From the NCBI GenBank assembly GCA_027946555.1, contig JAPEVC010000009.1, forward strand, positions 1 through 64,000: DNA of 64,000 bases, in the 5' to 3' direction. Every line of letters starts with the position of its first letter. Within the stretch, counting starts at the first letter, position 1. A program made the position numbers and the translations under genes. The notes under the pieces are model-generated. The model did not search any database, was not told the origin of the DNA, and was given only the letters and a program-made list of their open reading frames with translations. This document shows, in pieces, positions 1 through 10,383 of this stretch. Source of the stretch: Gnomoniopsis sp. IMI 355080 (Eukaryota; Ascomycota; Sordariomycetes; Diaporthales; Gnomoniaceae).

Positions 1-326
1 CCCCCACCCCCCCGTGATCATAAAATCAAACAAATTATATCAATTATCATAGAAATGACTTACTCCAACACCCAGCTGACCACATCGCTAGCATGGGATG
101 GGGATCTCGAGCCCCTCCGACCAGAGGACTCCATTAGCTGTGTGGGTGAGGAAGGCTTCAAGTCCCGCCGGCGTGCCTCACCCCTTTTCGACAGCCGCTA
201 CGTCAGTATTCCATTTCTGTACTCCTTGTACCATTACCATTATGGTTGTTCAGACAGACCCACCTTTTAAAAACCCCGGAGACAACACATTCACATAGTA
301 GCACCCGCGACGCCCTGAGTACTTAA

Positions 327-1019
327 AAGTTCAGTCATATTTTCGAACAGACAAAGCTGATAGAAATCCAGGGTCGCAATAGGGTGAAGGTTCAGCCACC
401 ACCTCCCCTAAGAGTCATCGAATCATGGTCAACACCTGCCAGTAGCCATCAGCGCACTGTCGCTCTCCCTCGGAGCAAACCCAAAACTACCACCACAACG
501 ACTACCACCCGTACAGTCCAGTATCGCGAGCCTCCGCGATACGAAACAACCTTACCACTGCGCCCACCACACTCGCGCAAGCACAGCTCGAGTAAGCACG
601 CCACAACAGTGGACCGAGAACCCTCATATTCCTCCTCGTCAAGCAAGAAGAGCACCTCGAGAGCGCCACCCCCGAGAAGCAATGACCGCTTTTACCATGA
701 GTACCGGCGGGAAGAGCCCGTACCCACCCGAGGGCGTTCCGTGGGCACCTCCTTCGACGCTGGTCGTCGGACAACGGTTGTAGCGCCCAGGGCGTATAGT
801 CACGACCGTGGGAGCGGGAGCGGAGTGTATAGCGCTTTTGGCTCGTCGCGGGGGTCCTCCTCGTGGGACAGAGAGAGTCGTGGTGCGTACGAGCATTCGG
901 GTACCAGGGACGGGTCAAAGCATGGGAGTCGAAGGCTCTCTTACGTGGGGACTACGTATGGGGATACAAAACGCGAGCACCGTGGTTTCGGTGGTTTCGG
1001 GCTTTTTAGAAGGCATTGA
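327..1019 (+). CDS. Arg/Ser-rich low-complexity protein, 3' exon only
   Basis: An open frame runs from just after a stop at 324-326 to TGA at 1017-1019 and contains no ATG; the first candidate initiation codon is GTG at 384. It therefore looks like the last exon of a spliced gene whose first exon I could not place. Possible acceptors are AG at 349-350 and 369-370. The product has a Pro-rich start, a run of eight Thr, then Ser/Arg/Tyr-rich disordered sequence (SSSSSKKS, SRAPPPRS, DRGSGSG) and a Gly/Phe/Arg-rich C-terminus (GFGGFGLFRRH). No family is recognised. The length and biased but coherent composition favour real coding sequence; the alternative is a chance GC-rich ORF. Confidence 0.4.
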   Translation, partial: KFSHIFEQTKLIEIQGRNRVKVQPPPPLRVIESWSTPASSHQRTVALPRSKPKTTTTTTTTRTVQYREPPRYETTLPLRPPHSRKHSSSKHATTVDREPSYSSSSSKKSTSRAPPPRSNDRFYHEYRREEPVPTRGRSVGTSFDAGRRTTVVAPRAYSHDRGSGSGVYSAFGSSRGSSSWDRESRGAYEHSGTRDGSKHGSRRLSYVGTTYGDTKREHRGFGGFGLFRRH

Positions 1020-1950
1020 GGGTTGCACAGAACCTACCGTGGGGAGGGCAGAAATACATTCTTCAGCATAGCTTCGGTGTTATAAGGAAACAAGCATACG
1101 GTGACTTACACGATTGGAGATTTTGTACTATTAGTGTTAATTGGGACGGAATGGCATTAGTTGGACAGCATCCGAGAATAATGAAGATGTCCACAGAAAT
1201 CAAGTCTGATGTTCGCACTGCAAATCGCCCGGCGAACTGAAGACTATGCGCTGAGCAAGGCAACTCATAACGCAACATGATACCATTCGAGAGAACTCGG
1301 GTGAAGCAAATTCCACATGGTAGGTGAGCTTACATGATGCTTCAGCGTCCGCTTGATGCAAACCCGCTTCAGGCCCGGACCAGCGCATCAGTGCCGCGCG
1401 AAAAGAGACAAGGCAGTTCCAACACCTGCCTGCAACATGCAGATAGCATCCATGGTTGTCGTGCTGTCGACACAAACTTGGCAGAGACCTCTCGCACCTT
1501 TCTTGGGTCACATTAGATATCCGCCTCTAACCGCGAAGGATCAAAAGGACGTTGACGAACACCAGTGTTCTTGTCCCCTTTAGGATACGGACTAGATTGT
1601 TCCCAGTCGTGGAAATTCGAATGTCAACCTGTTCCAAAATTTTAGTCAACTTGGCGATGAGTATGCTTGAACGTGCCAAAAGCACAAGCGCAAATTTGGG
1701 ACCCCTAGAGTATCTATCAAAGAAGAAAGTGTCAAAGTAACAACGAAGGCTGACATATTTGCTGAGTTCTGGTCTTCATGCGTCCAAGTAAGCCTGCCTT
1801 GGGAATAGATTGCGAAAAGGTCTAAAACTCGTGACTTGATTTGATATGCGTATTGGACTACAGTCACATTCTAAAACTTCAGTTTTGCTGACAGGTTACA
1901 AGTATGCCTAATTCCTTGGAAGTGACATAATACTCAATCAGTAGTGCTTA

Positions 1951-1952
<2 letters not shown>

Positions 1953-1994
<42 letters not shown>
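1953..1994. repeat. microsatellite (AT)15(GT)6
   Basis: Fifteen AT units at 1953-1982 are followed directly by six GT units at 1983-1994. A compound dinucleotide repeat in non-coding DNA, probably length-variable between strains. Confidence 0.95.
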
Positions 1995-2618
1995 AATCAT
2001 ACTCAACAATTGGATATTGGGACCCGGTGACTACCTAAAAAGAAGTTTGGGTTGACGAGGCTTCGTTGCTGTTTCCACATCTCCCACACCATGCGGGATT
2101 CAGTTAGGTGAGGGGCAGTCCAAAGAAGGAAAAGAAAAGTGAAAAGAGAAAAAGCGGCAGAGGGAGACGAAGGGAGCAACACGTCCTTGCACTATGACGT
2201 TATGGAGAGAACATGTTATATACTTTACCTATGTAGTCGAGTTTCTTATCACGCCCTGCGGAGTTCTTATCCCAACAAATTAGTGGCACTTATTCAAGAA
2301 TAGCTGATATACATCAGGCTTGGTGCAATCCATCCAGTCAGTCGGACAATACGTGGGATGCTCCTGACTTCGGTGTCCTCTCCAAGTTTCTGGTTTCTTG
2401 CATCAAGTTGCAGGTCCGTCACTATTGTAGACTGCCCACAGCCTTGGAAAGAATTCTCTTACCTGGCACCATGACCGTGAGATCCTCACCTAGTTGGTGG
2501 CGTGAATTATGTTCCAAGCGAGGCACGTAGAGATCTAAGCAGAATGTCGACAGAGCTTCGGATGCCGTGGCCCTGAAGACAGCCCAGGAAATTTCAAATG
2601 AGCGACTATTCGGTTCCC

Positions 2619-2628
2619 TACCTAGGTA
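2619..2628. repeat. TACCTAGGTA palindrome, copy 1
   Basis: Perfect 10-bp palindrome within CTACCTAGGTAGGTA, in non-coding DNA. One of a set of copies seen only between genes in this window. Confidence 0.7.
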
Positions 2629-3517
2629 GGTATTGAAAGTCTGGTTGGGAAGGGCGCTTATGGCTCACCCCTTGGGCGCCCTCATCGTTCGAGCCAAGAT
2701 TCCCAAGAACCCGGCAGACTATTTTGCTGCAGGGTACTTCAGGCGGCGTCATTCCCAAGGCTATGGTTCTTCAGGGGTTCGAAATAGAAAATAGGAAAGC
2801 ACGACGGGAACGAAGTCTAGAGGGGAAGAACGAAACATTGTGTTGGTTTGCTGCAGAGATAACTTGCCGTATCAAGTGCCACTCGAATTAGACGTAAACC
2901 CAAGCCATGTCGTATCATTTCTGGAATAGAAGATGTGATGTTCACAAACTCAAAAGCGAATACGATGCGCGTCGTTCAATGCAAAAGAATATGTAGGCTC
3001 GCAAGTGGCGCTTTTAAGAGGTGAAGACCATAATAGTACAGCCCCAGTGACGATACTTTGCCTATTTAGAAATTCCAGAAGTGCTGAGACAACGCAGGAG
3101 GCGATTTGGGATACACGTACCTCGGTATGCGTGACTCGGCAAGGCGATGTGTGTATTGGCAGAATGTGGCATTAAACCGAACAGTTCAAAACACAATCAC
3201 TGATTCGTGACTCCAAGCATCACAAACATCACGGTTGCTCGGGCCGGCAGCAGTCCTGTGCCGGGTCACGTTCGGTGCACGCCATGTTCGTTGACCCGGG
3301 GAGCGGAAAGTCTTCCCGGATCGAGGCGTCAGACAACTTCGTCCAATACTCATTGTATATTGTCTTTAGAATCTTCCAAAGACTACCTCTTAGCCATTCT
3401 AATTCAATTTACCCAAACCGTTGCCTACAGAATCCTGAACAAACTTCAGACAGCTGGGCAACCTCGGGAGTGCGTTTTCTCCCCATTCTCGGATGTGTTC
3501 GCGCAGTGAATTCTACC

Positions 3518-3527
3518 TACCTAGGTA
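3518..3527. repeat. TACCTAGGTA palindrome, copy 2
   Basis: Perfect palindrome preceded by another CTACC unit (CTACCTACCTAGGTA), giving a short tandem of the half-site. Non-coding. Confidence 0.7.
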
Positions 3528-4540
3528 ATAAGTAGGCACATTGTTTTTTCGGATAATGATGCGAGATCTGCAAAACGTTCTGTTGTGTCGAAAAGTTCAT
3601 GATGGCCAGACCTCGGAAGTTTGTGGAAGAGGTTTTCCAGACCTTGAGAGACGTTTTGGACATCAAACTACTTTCGTCTCGCGATCGTCTCAACATGCAG
3701 CCCCGTTGAATACTACCCACGACAGGACTAGCCTATTGAAGTAAGGCATCCAGTGGACCTGATGCGGCTCAGCGGGTCGCGTAGGTACCCCCCTGCTAGA
3801 GCAAGCGCCTGTCTGAGTTTATTCCCACTTCACCTCATGAACTTCGTCCAGTCCATGCCACATGAACGATGTCTACCTACAAACTTTAACGGATGACAGG
3901 CTGTAGCTTATTTTGATGACATTCCACAATGCGACGATTACTACCTGTTCAAGCACCACGATGATTATGTAGTACTTGGCAACGCATGTGTGAAGCCATT
4001 CATTATTTACTCGATCTGCATTTTCCAACGAAAAAGCCAAGTAGTACGTCGTGCAGACATACTGCAAGCACATCCCCTACTCTCTTTTCACACTCCCCAG
4101 CACCTTGTCAACGTTGAAATTGAGGGAGAGGGATGAGGATCACCGCGATCCTCAGATATGCAAATCGTTCGAAGATCAGAGCAAGTTCGGCTCCGGCTGA
4201 CCTTCATCCCTGGTCCTTGTACTGTAGATACCCGAGCGCTTCTAACGGGCACTATCCTGTCACCCATCACATGGAGTCGAGACGAATGAGCCTCAGGCGA
4301 TTTGTCTTGGCAACACCTCCCTATGAGCAGCTTTCTTACATTATCTGCCTAGTAAGGTAGTAAAGGTGGCGGCTCAACGCTTCGCATAGCAACTAGCAAG
4401 CCCCTGCGCGTGTATGATCGCCATTGAAGGGTCCGCGCTTGAATGATTGAACCAGCCACGGGCTGGGCTCGAAACTGCCAACCCAGGGAAGATCATGTTT
4501 ACTCTTTCGACTCTAGAGTCCCCGCGGATGGGATGAACTG

Positions 4541-4547
4541 TATATAA
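4541..4547 (+). promoter_or_regulatory. TATA box of the secreted-protein gene
   Basis: TATATAA lies about 200 bp upstream of the ATG at 4750. The pyrimidine-rich stretch between them fits a 5' leader of roughly 150 nt. Confidence 0.55.
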
Positions 4548-4749
4548 GATCTACCCTCTCGCAGATCTAGTTGATCATGATTGCCATCGCCAACGACTCA
4601 GTGCACTCCCTCGTTACTACCACTCATTTCAGTCTTTTCAGCTCAATAATTCACATTCTTTTAGCCGCTAGTTCGGTATATTATTCTTGATATCCATTTC
4701 TATCATACTACCATCTCTGGAAGATACCAACGACCCACCACTACCCATT

Positions 4750-5760
4750 ATGTCTAAATATTTGAGCATCGTCTTCCTTTTTGCCTACGCTGAGGCTCGA
4801 TTCGGCCAGGAGCAGGTCCCCGTATCTGCTGTCTCTTCGCTGAGCTCTTTTGGCCAATCTGGACAGGCCGCTACTCTGGCCGGTGCTGTTCCTGGTGTGC
4901 TTCTGGCCGCTGCCAATCCTTGTGCCAAGGTAAGTCATCCTAGACCTCAAGTGTCCTCGTGCTATTTATACTAACACTTATAGCTCACGCTTGCGGATCA
5001 AATTGTCACCACTCTCGGGAACGATCCTGCTGTGATCCAGGGAGCTGCTGCTGTTGTCGCGGCCGAGCAGAACTTCAACCCCTTCAACGTCGACGTTCCG
5101 TCAATCTGTGACGATGCCACACTCCCAGCTACTGCAGAGCTCCGTGGGGTAATCCCTCTGGTCGATCCAGCGGTCACCGGATCAGATGTCGAGAACGCCA
5201 ACTCTGCCACTTCCCTGACTACGCCCTTCGATGCAACCGGCTTGTCAGTAGCCGGAGTCATGCAGGCCCAGGGGTTCAGCAACTTCACTGCTGTGGATGC
5301 TAGTGGCAACAAGGCAGCCGCCAATGCCAATGCTGCCGCGCCCGCTGCCAACAACTCCACCAGCTCGGCGTCCTCCTCCAGCAACGCAGGCGCGGCCGCG
5401 GCCGCGGCGGCGAATTCGACTGTGACCTCCGGCACCAACTCGACCGCAGGATCAACTACGAGCATCGCTGGAGCTGACTTTGGGCTCTGCACCCCGACGA
5501 TGGATTTCCAGCTTGGCCGACCTGGGCGCAAGGCCACCGAGGGAACCTTCTTGCCCACTGATGCTTTGGTCGCCAAGGGACAGCAAGACGCCCTCAACCC
5601 TAACATTATCACCAACCGCATCTGCGATCAGCTGACCAACGTCTGCAATGCCAACCAGGCAGCTAAGGACGCGTGTGCCAGTGCGAAGACACTTGTCTCG
5701 GGGCTGGGAACGAAGGACCAGACCACCGCTGATGCCTTCAACCAGGCCTTGGGCTTTTGA
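4750..5760 (+). CDS. small secreted Ala/Ser-rich protein
   Basis: Two exons, 4750-4929 and 4984-5760, separated by a 54-bp intron (GTAAGT donor, CTAAC branch-like site, TAG acceptor); 318 residues. The N-terminus (MSKYLSIVFLFAYAEA) is a short secretion signal, so the protein probably leaves the cell or stays in the wall. A conserved-looking domain covers about residues 25-165. A low-complexity Ala/Asn/Ser linker with several N-glycosylation sequons (NST, NSS-like) covers about 170-221. A C-terminal part with paired cysteines follows. Proteins of this shape are common in Pezizomycotina and usually carry uninformative names such as circumsporozoite-like; no enzymatic motif is visible. An effector or wall role is only a guess. 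The ATG at 4750 was chosen over the in-frame ATG at 4687 because it starts the signal peptide. Confidence 0.85.
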
Positions 5761-6198
5761 GCGGGCTGACGCTGTGGGTCGAAGTTTGTAAGATACTATT
5801 TTGTTAAATAACGGTATGGGTAGTCTCGAGGATGTTGGGGAGACCTAGACTTTTGCATAGATGTATGTTCTAGAGACTCTGCCCTGGCGATGCTGGTCAC
5901 TAAGGTCCGGCGCCCGAGGTTTTACCACGCTGGATTTACGGTACACTCATCCATTATTGGATTTGTACATACGTATGAAAAAAATACTCAACCCACCTAA
6001 ACCTTGTCCAATCGTATATTTCCCGTCATAGACACTGAAAATATTGTGTATTCGAACAAAAACAGCTTCCTGATGAACAACTTGTCGCACATGACCACTC
6101 AAGACCACCAGACTGCCCATACCAGATTGAACATCCTGCACCGGTAGTCGTCGTCGCCCCAGAAAATTTTGTGCCTGCCTCTGAGGTTACCGAAATTG
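5761..6198. other. convergent 3' intergenic region
   Basis: Lies between the 3' ends of the secreted-protein gene and the GH30 gene. It should hold both polyadenylation regions; no other feature seen. Confidence 0.6.
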
Positions 6199-7681
6199 TT
6201 ACAACACTGCTGCTGCTGCTCCGGCGCTGCCTGTCAACTTCACCGTCACCATCGAATAGGCAGGCAATGATACCGTTGCTTTACCGCCGGATAGGGCCAT
6301 TGTAGTTGTATTCACCGTATGAGAGTTGTCTGTCAGCCAAGCGCTCGCTGTCGAAGGAGTGAAGCCATTGAACGAGATAGCCGCCGACTGTGCCGAGCTT
6401 CCAGAATTGGTGAATACACCAACCACGCTGCCATCGGTGTTCACGAACGCGCCAATGGCCACATTCGAAATCGTGCCGGAAGTGCCCACTCTCACCGCGC
6501 CGGGTCGCACAAACCGACTCCACATAGCAAAGGCCCAGAGCCTGCCCGACGGCGTCGCGGTCACGCCATCTAGCACAGCAACAAGGTAGCTCGAGGCCTG
6601 AGGCTCCGAGATCTCCAAGCCCTGCCAGTAGAGATAGGCCGAAAGGTTGGCAGACAGAATCCCCGTCGAAATCTTGTTGGCCCACGTTAGACCTTCGCAC
6701 AGACCACCGGAGCTATACCATGTGGTGCACCATGCATCATTGAGGTCTGCTGCCTCTGTCTGCCAAACAGGCGGTAGGTTGGTCAAGGTTGTGCTGATGA
6801 GAGAGTTCGGATCACCGCCGTACATGTGGCTCGTAAGCAGACCAATATACGGGTTGATACTGTTTGCTGAGCCGAGTGCTGCAGTGACTGTCTTTGCGTC
6901 GGACCAGCTGATGGTATCGCAGCATGCGATTTTGACAGAGCTCAAGTTTGCAGAATTGAGTGTGGTGTAAAGGGTTGGGACAAAGGAGCTAACCTCCACG
7001 GGGTTCGATACGGTGATGAGCATGGACGAGTAAGAGACACTTTCAGCCTTTTCAGTAGGTCTTCTCGATCCCGCTGGTGCTTAGTACTTACGTATAATCA
7101 GGTTCATTCAGAAAGCCGAGATGAGTGATGGAGACTCCAACCTGCTTGTAGAACTTTACGTATTGGACCAGAAAGTTTGCATACGCTTGTCTCCAATCGC
7201 CAGTTGAACAGGTATGGCCTGTCGTTCCACAAAGATACCCACCATTACTATCCTCCCCGTTGGTTTTCATGAATCCAGGCGCACTCCATGCATCCGCATA
7301 GAAAGTATCGACACCGTAGCTCTGGGCCTGTTGCGTCAGCCAAACCTGACCTTCGTCATTACCGTCCCAGACATAAGTGGGAGCGGCGCTTGGAGACCCG
7401 GGGCTGGTCGGTTCAATGCTGTCGCCAGTTGCATTTGTAGAGCCAATCCGCACGCGAACGATTGACATCCCGGCGCCAACGGTGGTGTCGAAGAGGAGGT
7501 CGAGGCCTTCCTTTTGCGCCGTCGAGTTGAGCGCCTCAAACTCGCTGGCTCGCCCGAAGGCTTGCGAAAAGCCGAATCCATCGATCTTTTGGTAGGTAGT
7601 CGAAAGGTCAAAAGTGATAGATGTTTGGGCACCTGCTACCGCTAAGTGAACGGCCACGGCCAAACTCGAGATTCCCTTCAT
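6199..7681 (-). CDS. secreted glycoside hydrolase family 30
   Basis: Two exons on the minus strand, 7681-7092 and 7039-6199; the 52-bp intron splits codon 197 (donor GTAAGT, acceptor AAAG). Product 476 residues. Residues 1-19 form a signal peptide (MKGISSLAVAVHLAVAGAQ). A (beta/alpha)8 barrel follows, then a beta-sandwich side domain from about residue 375. GH30 signatures are visible: the acid/base Glu193 in LNEPDYT and the nucleophile Glu292 in WQTEAADL. Early landmarks IDGFGFSQAFGRA and ADAWSAPGFMKTNG are also typical. Family members act outside the cell on beta-1,6-glucan or on xylan. The sequence looks closest to the fungal xylan-acting members, but the exact substrate cannot be fixed by eye. 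It probably serves plant-wall breakdown or wall remodelling. Confidence 0.92.
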
Positions 7682-8468
7682 GTTTACTGTGACGTGAGCA
7701 ATAGTTGCTGGAGACTTTGGTCAAGTGAGGCTGATCGTGGTCGAGGAAGAGATTGTGTAAGAATGAATCCATGATTCTCCGCTTCCTGTTCCATAGAAGG
7801 TGGCCAAATACCTATTCACGTAGGCAGCCTTGGAAAACATGCTCTGGCGGAATGGCGTTGCCCCGGACCGTCGCAACGATGTCACGCCTCCGGGACCAAT
7901 GCTTGCGAGCGGGACTTCCATGGATGGTTTCGCTTCAAGAACATCTTCGGCACAATTTGACATGAGCAAACTTGCATGGAGATAGTTGTTCCTGTCACTC
8001 TATACGTCCTGGTTTTCTGAGAATGGGACTGCTGAATGGCTGGAAGATGAGAAAGGGGATGTCTGTCTCATTCCGAGATTCCCTTTTGGGAGATTGGAAC
8101 GGGTCGCGATTGGAGGAATTAGACAGAACCCAACTTTGGTCATGCTAGGGACATATTGGTGAATGGAGCCGTAAAGATTGTCAGTCGAAGGGCTCAACCT
8201 TGAAGTTCTGAATCCATGAATTAAGCACCCAGCCAGTTTGGAGCCCCTGCACACTCTTGGACAGATTTATAAATTTTAGAAGTCACAGCACATTGATATC
8301 GAGTCCAAAATTGGTATATCCCGGGGCTTGGGTGAGTACCTAGGTGCCTAATCGTGGAGCTCCGCAGCCGCTCAAAATCATGTAATCTTAGAGGATTTGT
8401 TTCAGTGGGGAAAAATGATCAAAACAAGCAAATCGCTGTATTGAAAATTTCAGAAAGCAAAAATTCAC
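7682..8468. other. intergenic, GH30 promoter side
   Basis: Contains the upstream region of the GH30 gene and a near-match of the recurrent palindrome (TACCTAGGTG, 8337-8346). The short ORFs here have no coding character. Confidence 0.5.
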
Positions 8469-8551
8469 TCGGATACGGGGAGTCGAACCCCGGGCTGGTG
8501 AGTACTTCAATTGAATGAGAGTCACCGATGTTACCGCTACACCATACCCGA
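8469..8551 (-). tRNA. tRNA-Glu (anticodon CTC) with intron
   Basis: Read on the minus strand, the acceptor stem TCGGGTA pairs with TATCCGA (one G-T pair). The D-arm is the glutamate type (TGGTGTAGCGGT), the anticodon stem is GGTGA/TCACC and the T-arm contains GGTTCGACTCC. The anticodon loop reads CTCTCA, placing CTC at positions 34-36, followed by an intron of about 13 nt just 3' of position 37. On the transcript side the gene is followed by TTTTT (8459-8463), a Pol III terminator. Confidence 0.92.
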
Positions 8552-8642
8552 TTGAACGAGTATGTTCCGATTTTCTGTGAATTGCGTTGTGTTTACGCAT
8601 ATATATAGCCGTCAATGCTAGCATGATGCTTGTCCTCTGTCA

Positions 8643-9702
8643 TCAAGAGGACAACATTGAATTGACTTTCTTTTGAGTCTCCGCGAGGATGACTTTGGAC
8701 TTTGCCAACACCTTTGCAATATCCGGGCGTTTGATCAAAGCGATGCCCAAAGCCATCGCAGACAAACCAAAAAACCAAGGAAGAGCCTTTCTCAACCCGA
8801 CCTTGACTGCCATTTTCAGGAACATGTCCTGTTTTGCCTTCACTCGTTTGACGTGCACGTCTTTGGGGTTCTTCCTTGGAAATGGCATATCAGGAACCTG
8901 CTTTCCCAGAAACGCACATAGCGGGCCCCAGCCATCCTCTAACTTGAAGTCCAACAGCCTTTCTGGCGGCACTGCAGCGCGGATGTCAGCGTAATGCCGA
9001 CGATACCGATCCTTCGCCTTGGCTCTCAACTCAGTCACATCTCGCGCCTCGAAAAACCCAAGTATGACTTTGCGGATCGTCAGACCAGCCTTGCCACCAA
9101 ACAATGGCGCCAGAATGTTTGTAAAAAAGTCCGCCCGCCAGCCCCAAGTAGTAGAAATAATCGCTTGCTCCAAGCTGGTGTACCAATTCTCGATGTCTCG
9201 TTCGACAATAATAACCTTCGCGTTGGGGTAAGCCTTGATAAGTTCCAGAGCAAAGAAAGAACCCATGTCAGTGATGGCTTCGCAACGACCGAAAAGTAGA
9301 TCCCAATCAGCTTTTGTAAAGGGCTTGCCGGTGTAGGTTGCTAGAGAAGGGAAAGTGGCATCACATGCATCATTTATGATGGGCCAGTCGCCTATACAGC
9401 CATATTAGAAAGTTTCACAACGAGATATGAGTTGATTCACGGGCTACGGCTCCGCAGTGTCTCGATGGCATTACTCACGAGGCGTGGCTGTGATGCCATG
9501 GTGCACATCCTTGTAGCCTAGTATATCGAGGGCTTCCGTAATCGAGGAAGAGCCTTGAAATGAGTGTTGTTAGTGATTTGAGCTATAAAATAATGTTGAC
9601 GGCTTCCAAATCCTCACCTGTTCGGATGACACCCATTGACAGGACTTGCGTCTCACGCATGGGTAGTGCGACGGCGGTATCTCGAGCCCATTGAACTGTC
9701 AT
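8643..9702 (-). CDS. sulfotransferase-like P-loop protein
   Basis: Three exons, 9702-9618, 9553-9479 and 9391-8643; 302 residues. The N-terminal part has the family's nucleotide-binding loop (VLSMGVIRTGSSSITEALD) followed by GYKDVHHG. The core has KVIIVERDIENWYTSL, the second landmark of the fungal sulfotransferase-like family often mislabelled NAD-dependent epimerase. Near the C-terminus lies a hydrophobic segment of about 20 residues (around 260-280), so the protein is probably membrane-anchored. Known relatives are loosely related to PAPS-dependent sulfotransferases and their substrates are mostly unknown. The usual RTGTxSL loop reads RTGSSSI here, a mild change. It sits next to the polyketide cluster and could be a member, but this family is also common elsewhere. 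Confidence 0.85.
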
Positions 9703-10383
9703 TATTTCAACCGTATGTAACAAGGATTTTGTGAAGAGTTCCGGAGTGGAATGAAGTCTTGTTGAGAATTACAAGTGGTCAGCGATGCGATGCTGCACCC
9801 TTTAGTTACCTAGTGACTGTTCAGCAACATCAAGTACCCCAAGTGATACGCTAAATTCAAATCGATCTAATCAAAGGCACAAAGCTCACAGGCATCACAG
9901 ATCTTGTGGGTATCATACATGGGCTTCCAGTGACTCTATGACTGCGACCCCTGCATATGGCCCACGTGGGTTGACCGGAATTGATGGACCCCTATGCTGT
10001 TCAGTCCAACACATACCATGTACCTACCCTTAGGTAAGTATTACAGGAGACACAGTGCATAGCACACTGCTAATCACAGACATTTGAAGATAGATTAGCT
10101 CCTCTTTCATTCGAGGACCGGGACCAATGTTTAATAGAAGTCTGCACGTGTCTGGGAATGCTTGTTCAGGTCAATTGTGGTTCTGTTTAATGACTCGATC
10201 TTTCTGCCTTCTCACAGATTTGAAAGACTACCTACTTTCATACTGAGCAGCTAAGTCCCAGCGATGGGAGGATCGTCATCTCAAATAGAGACAATTATGT
10301 TGAAAGCTGAAGAGTTAAAAAGTCCTAGAGTAATTGTACTATGGATACGCCATACCTCGTACCCTTGGACTTGAACTCGCTTT
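9703..10383. other. intergenic
   Basis: Between the P-loop gene's 5' end and the 3' end of the CYP52-like gene. A diverged palindrome-like motif (TACCCTTAGGTA) lies near 10.03 kb; nothing else seen. Confidence 0.5.

Larger units (their letters stand above)
1020..4540. other. gene-poor stretch
   Basis: No ORF here looks like a gene: all are short, unspliced and without recognisable motifs. It holds the (AT)/(GT) microsatellite near 1.95 kb and two TACCTAGGTA palindromes. I see no transposase, reverse transcriptase or terminal repeats. Confidence 0.6.

Noticed and set aside
1953..1994. Microsatellite as a centromere or origin signal
   Set aside because: Short simple repeat with no surrounding AT-rich domain; ordinary slippage explains it.
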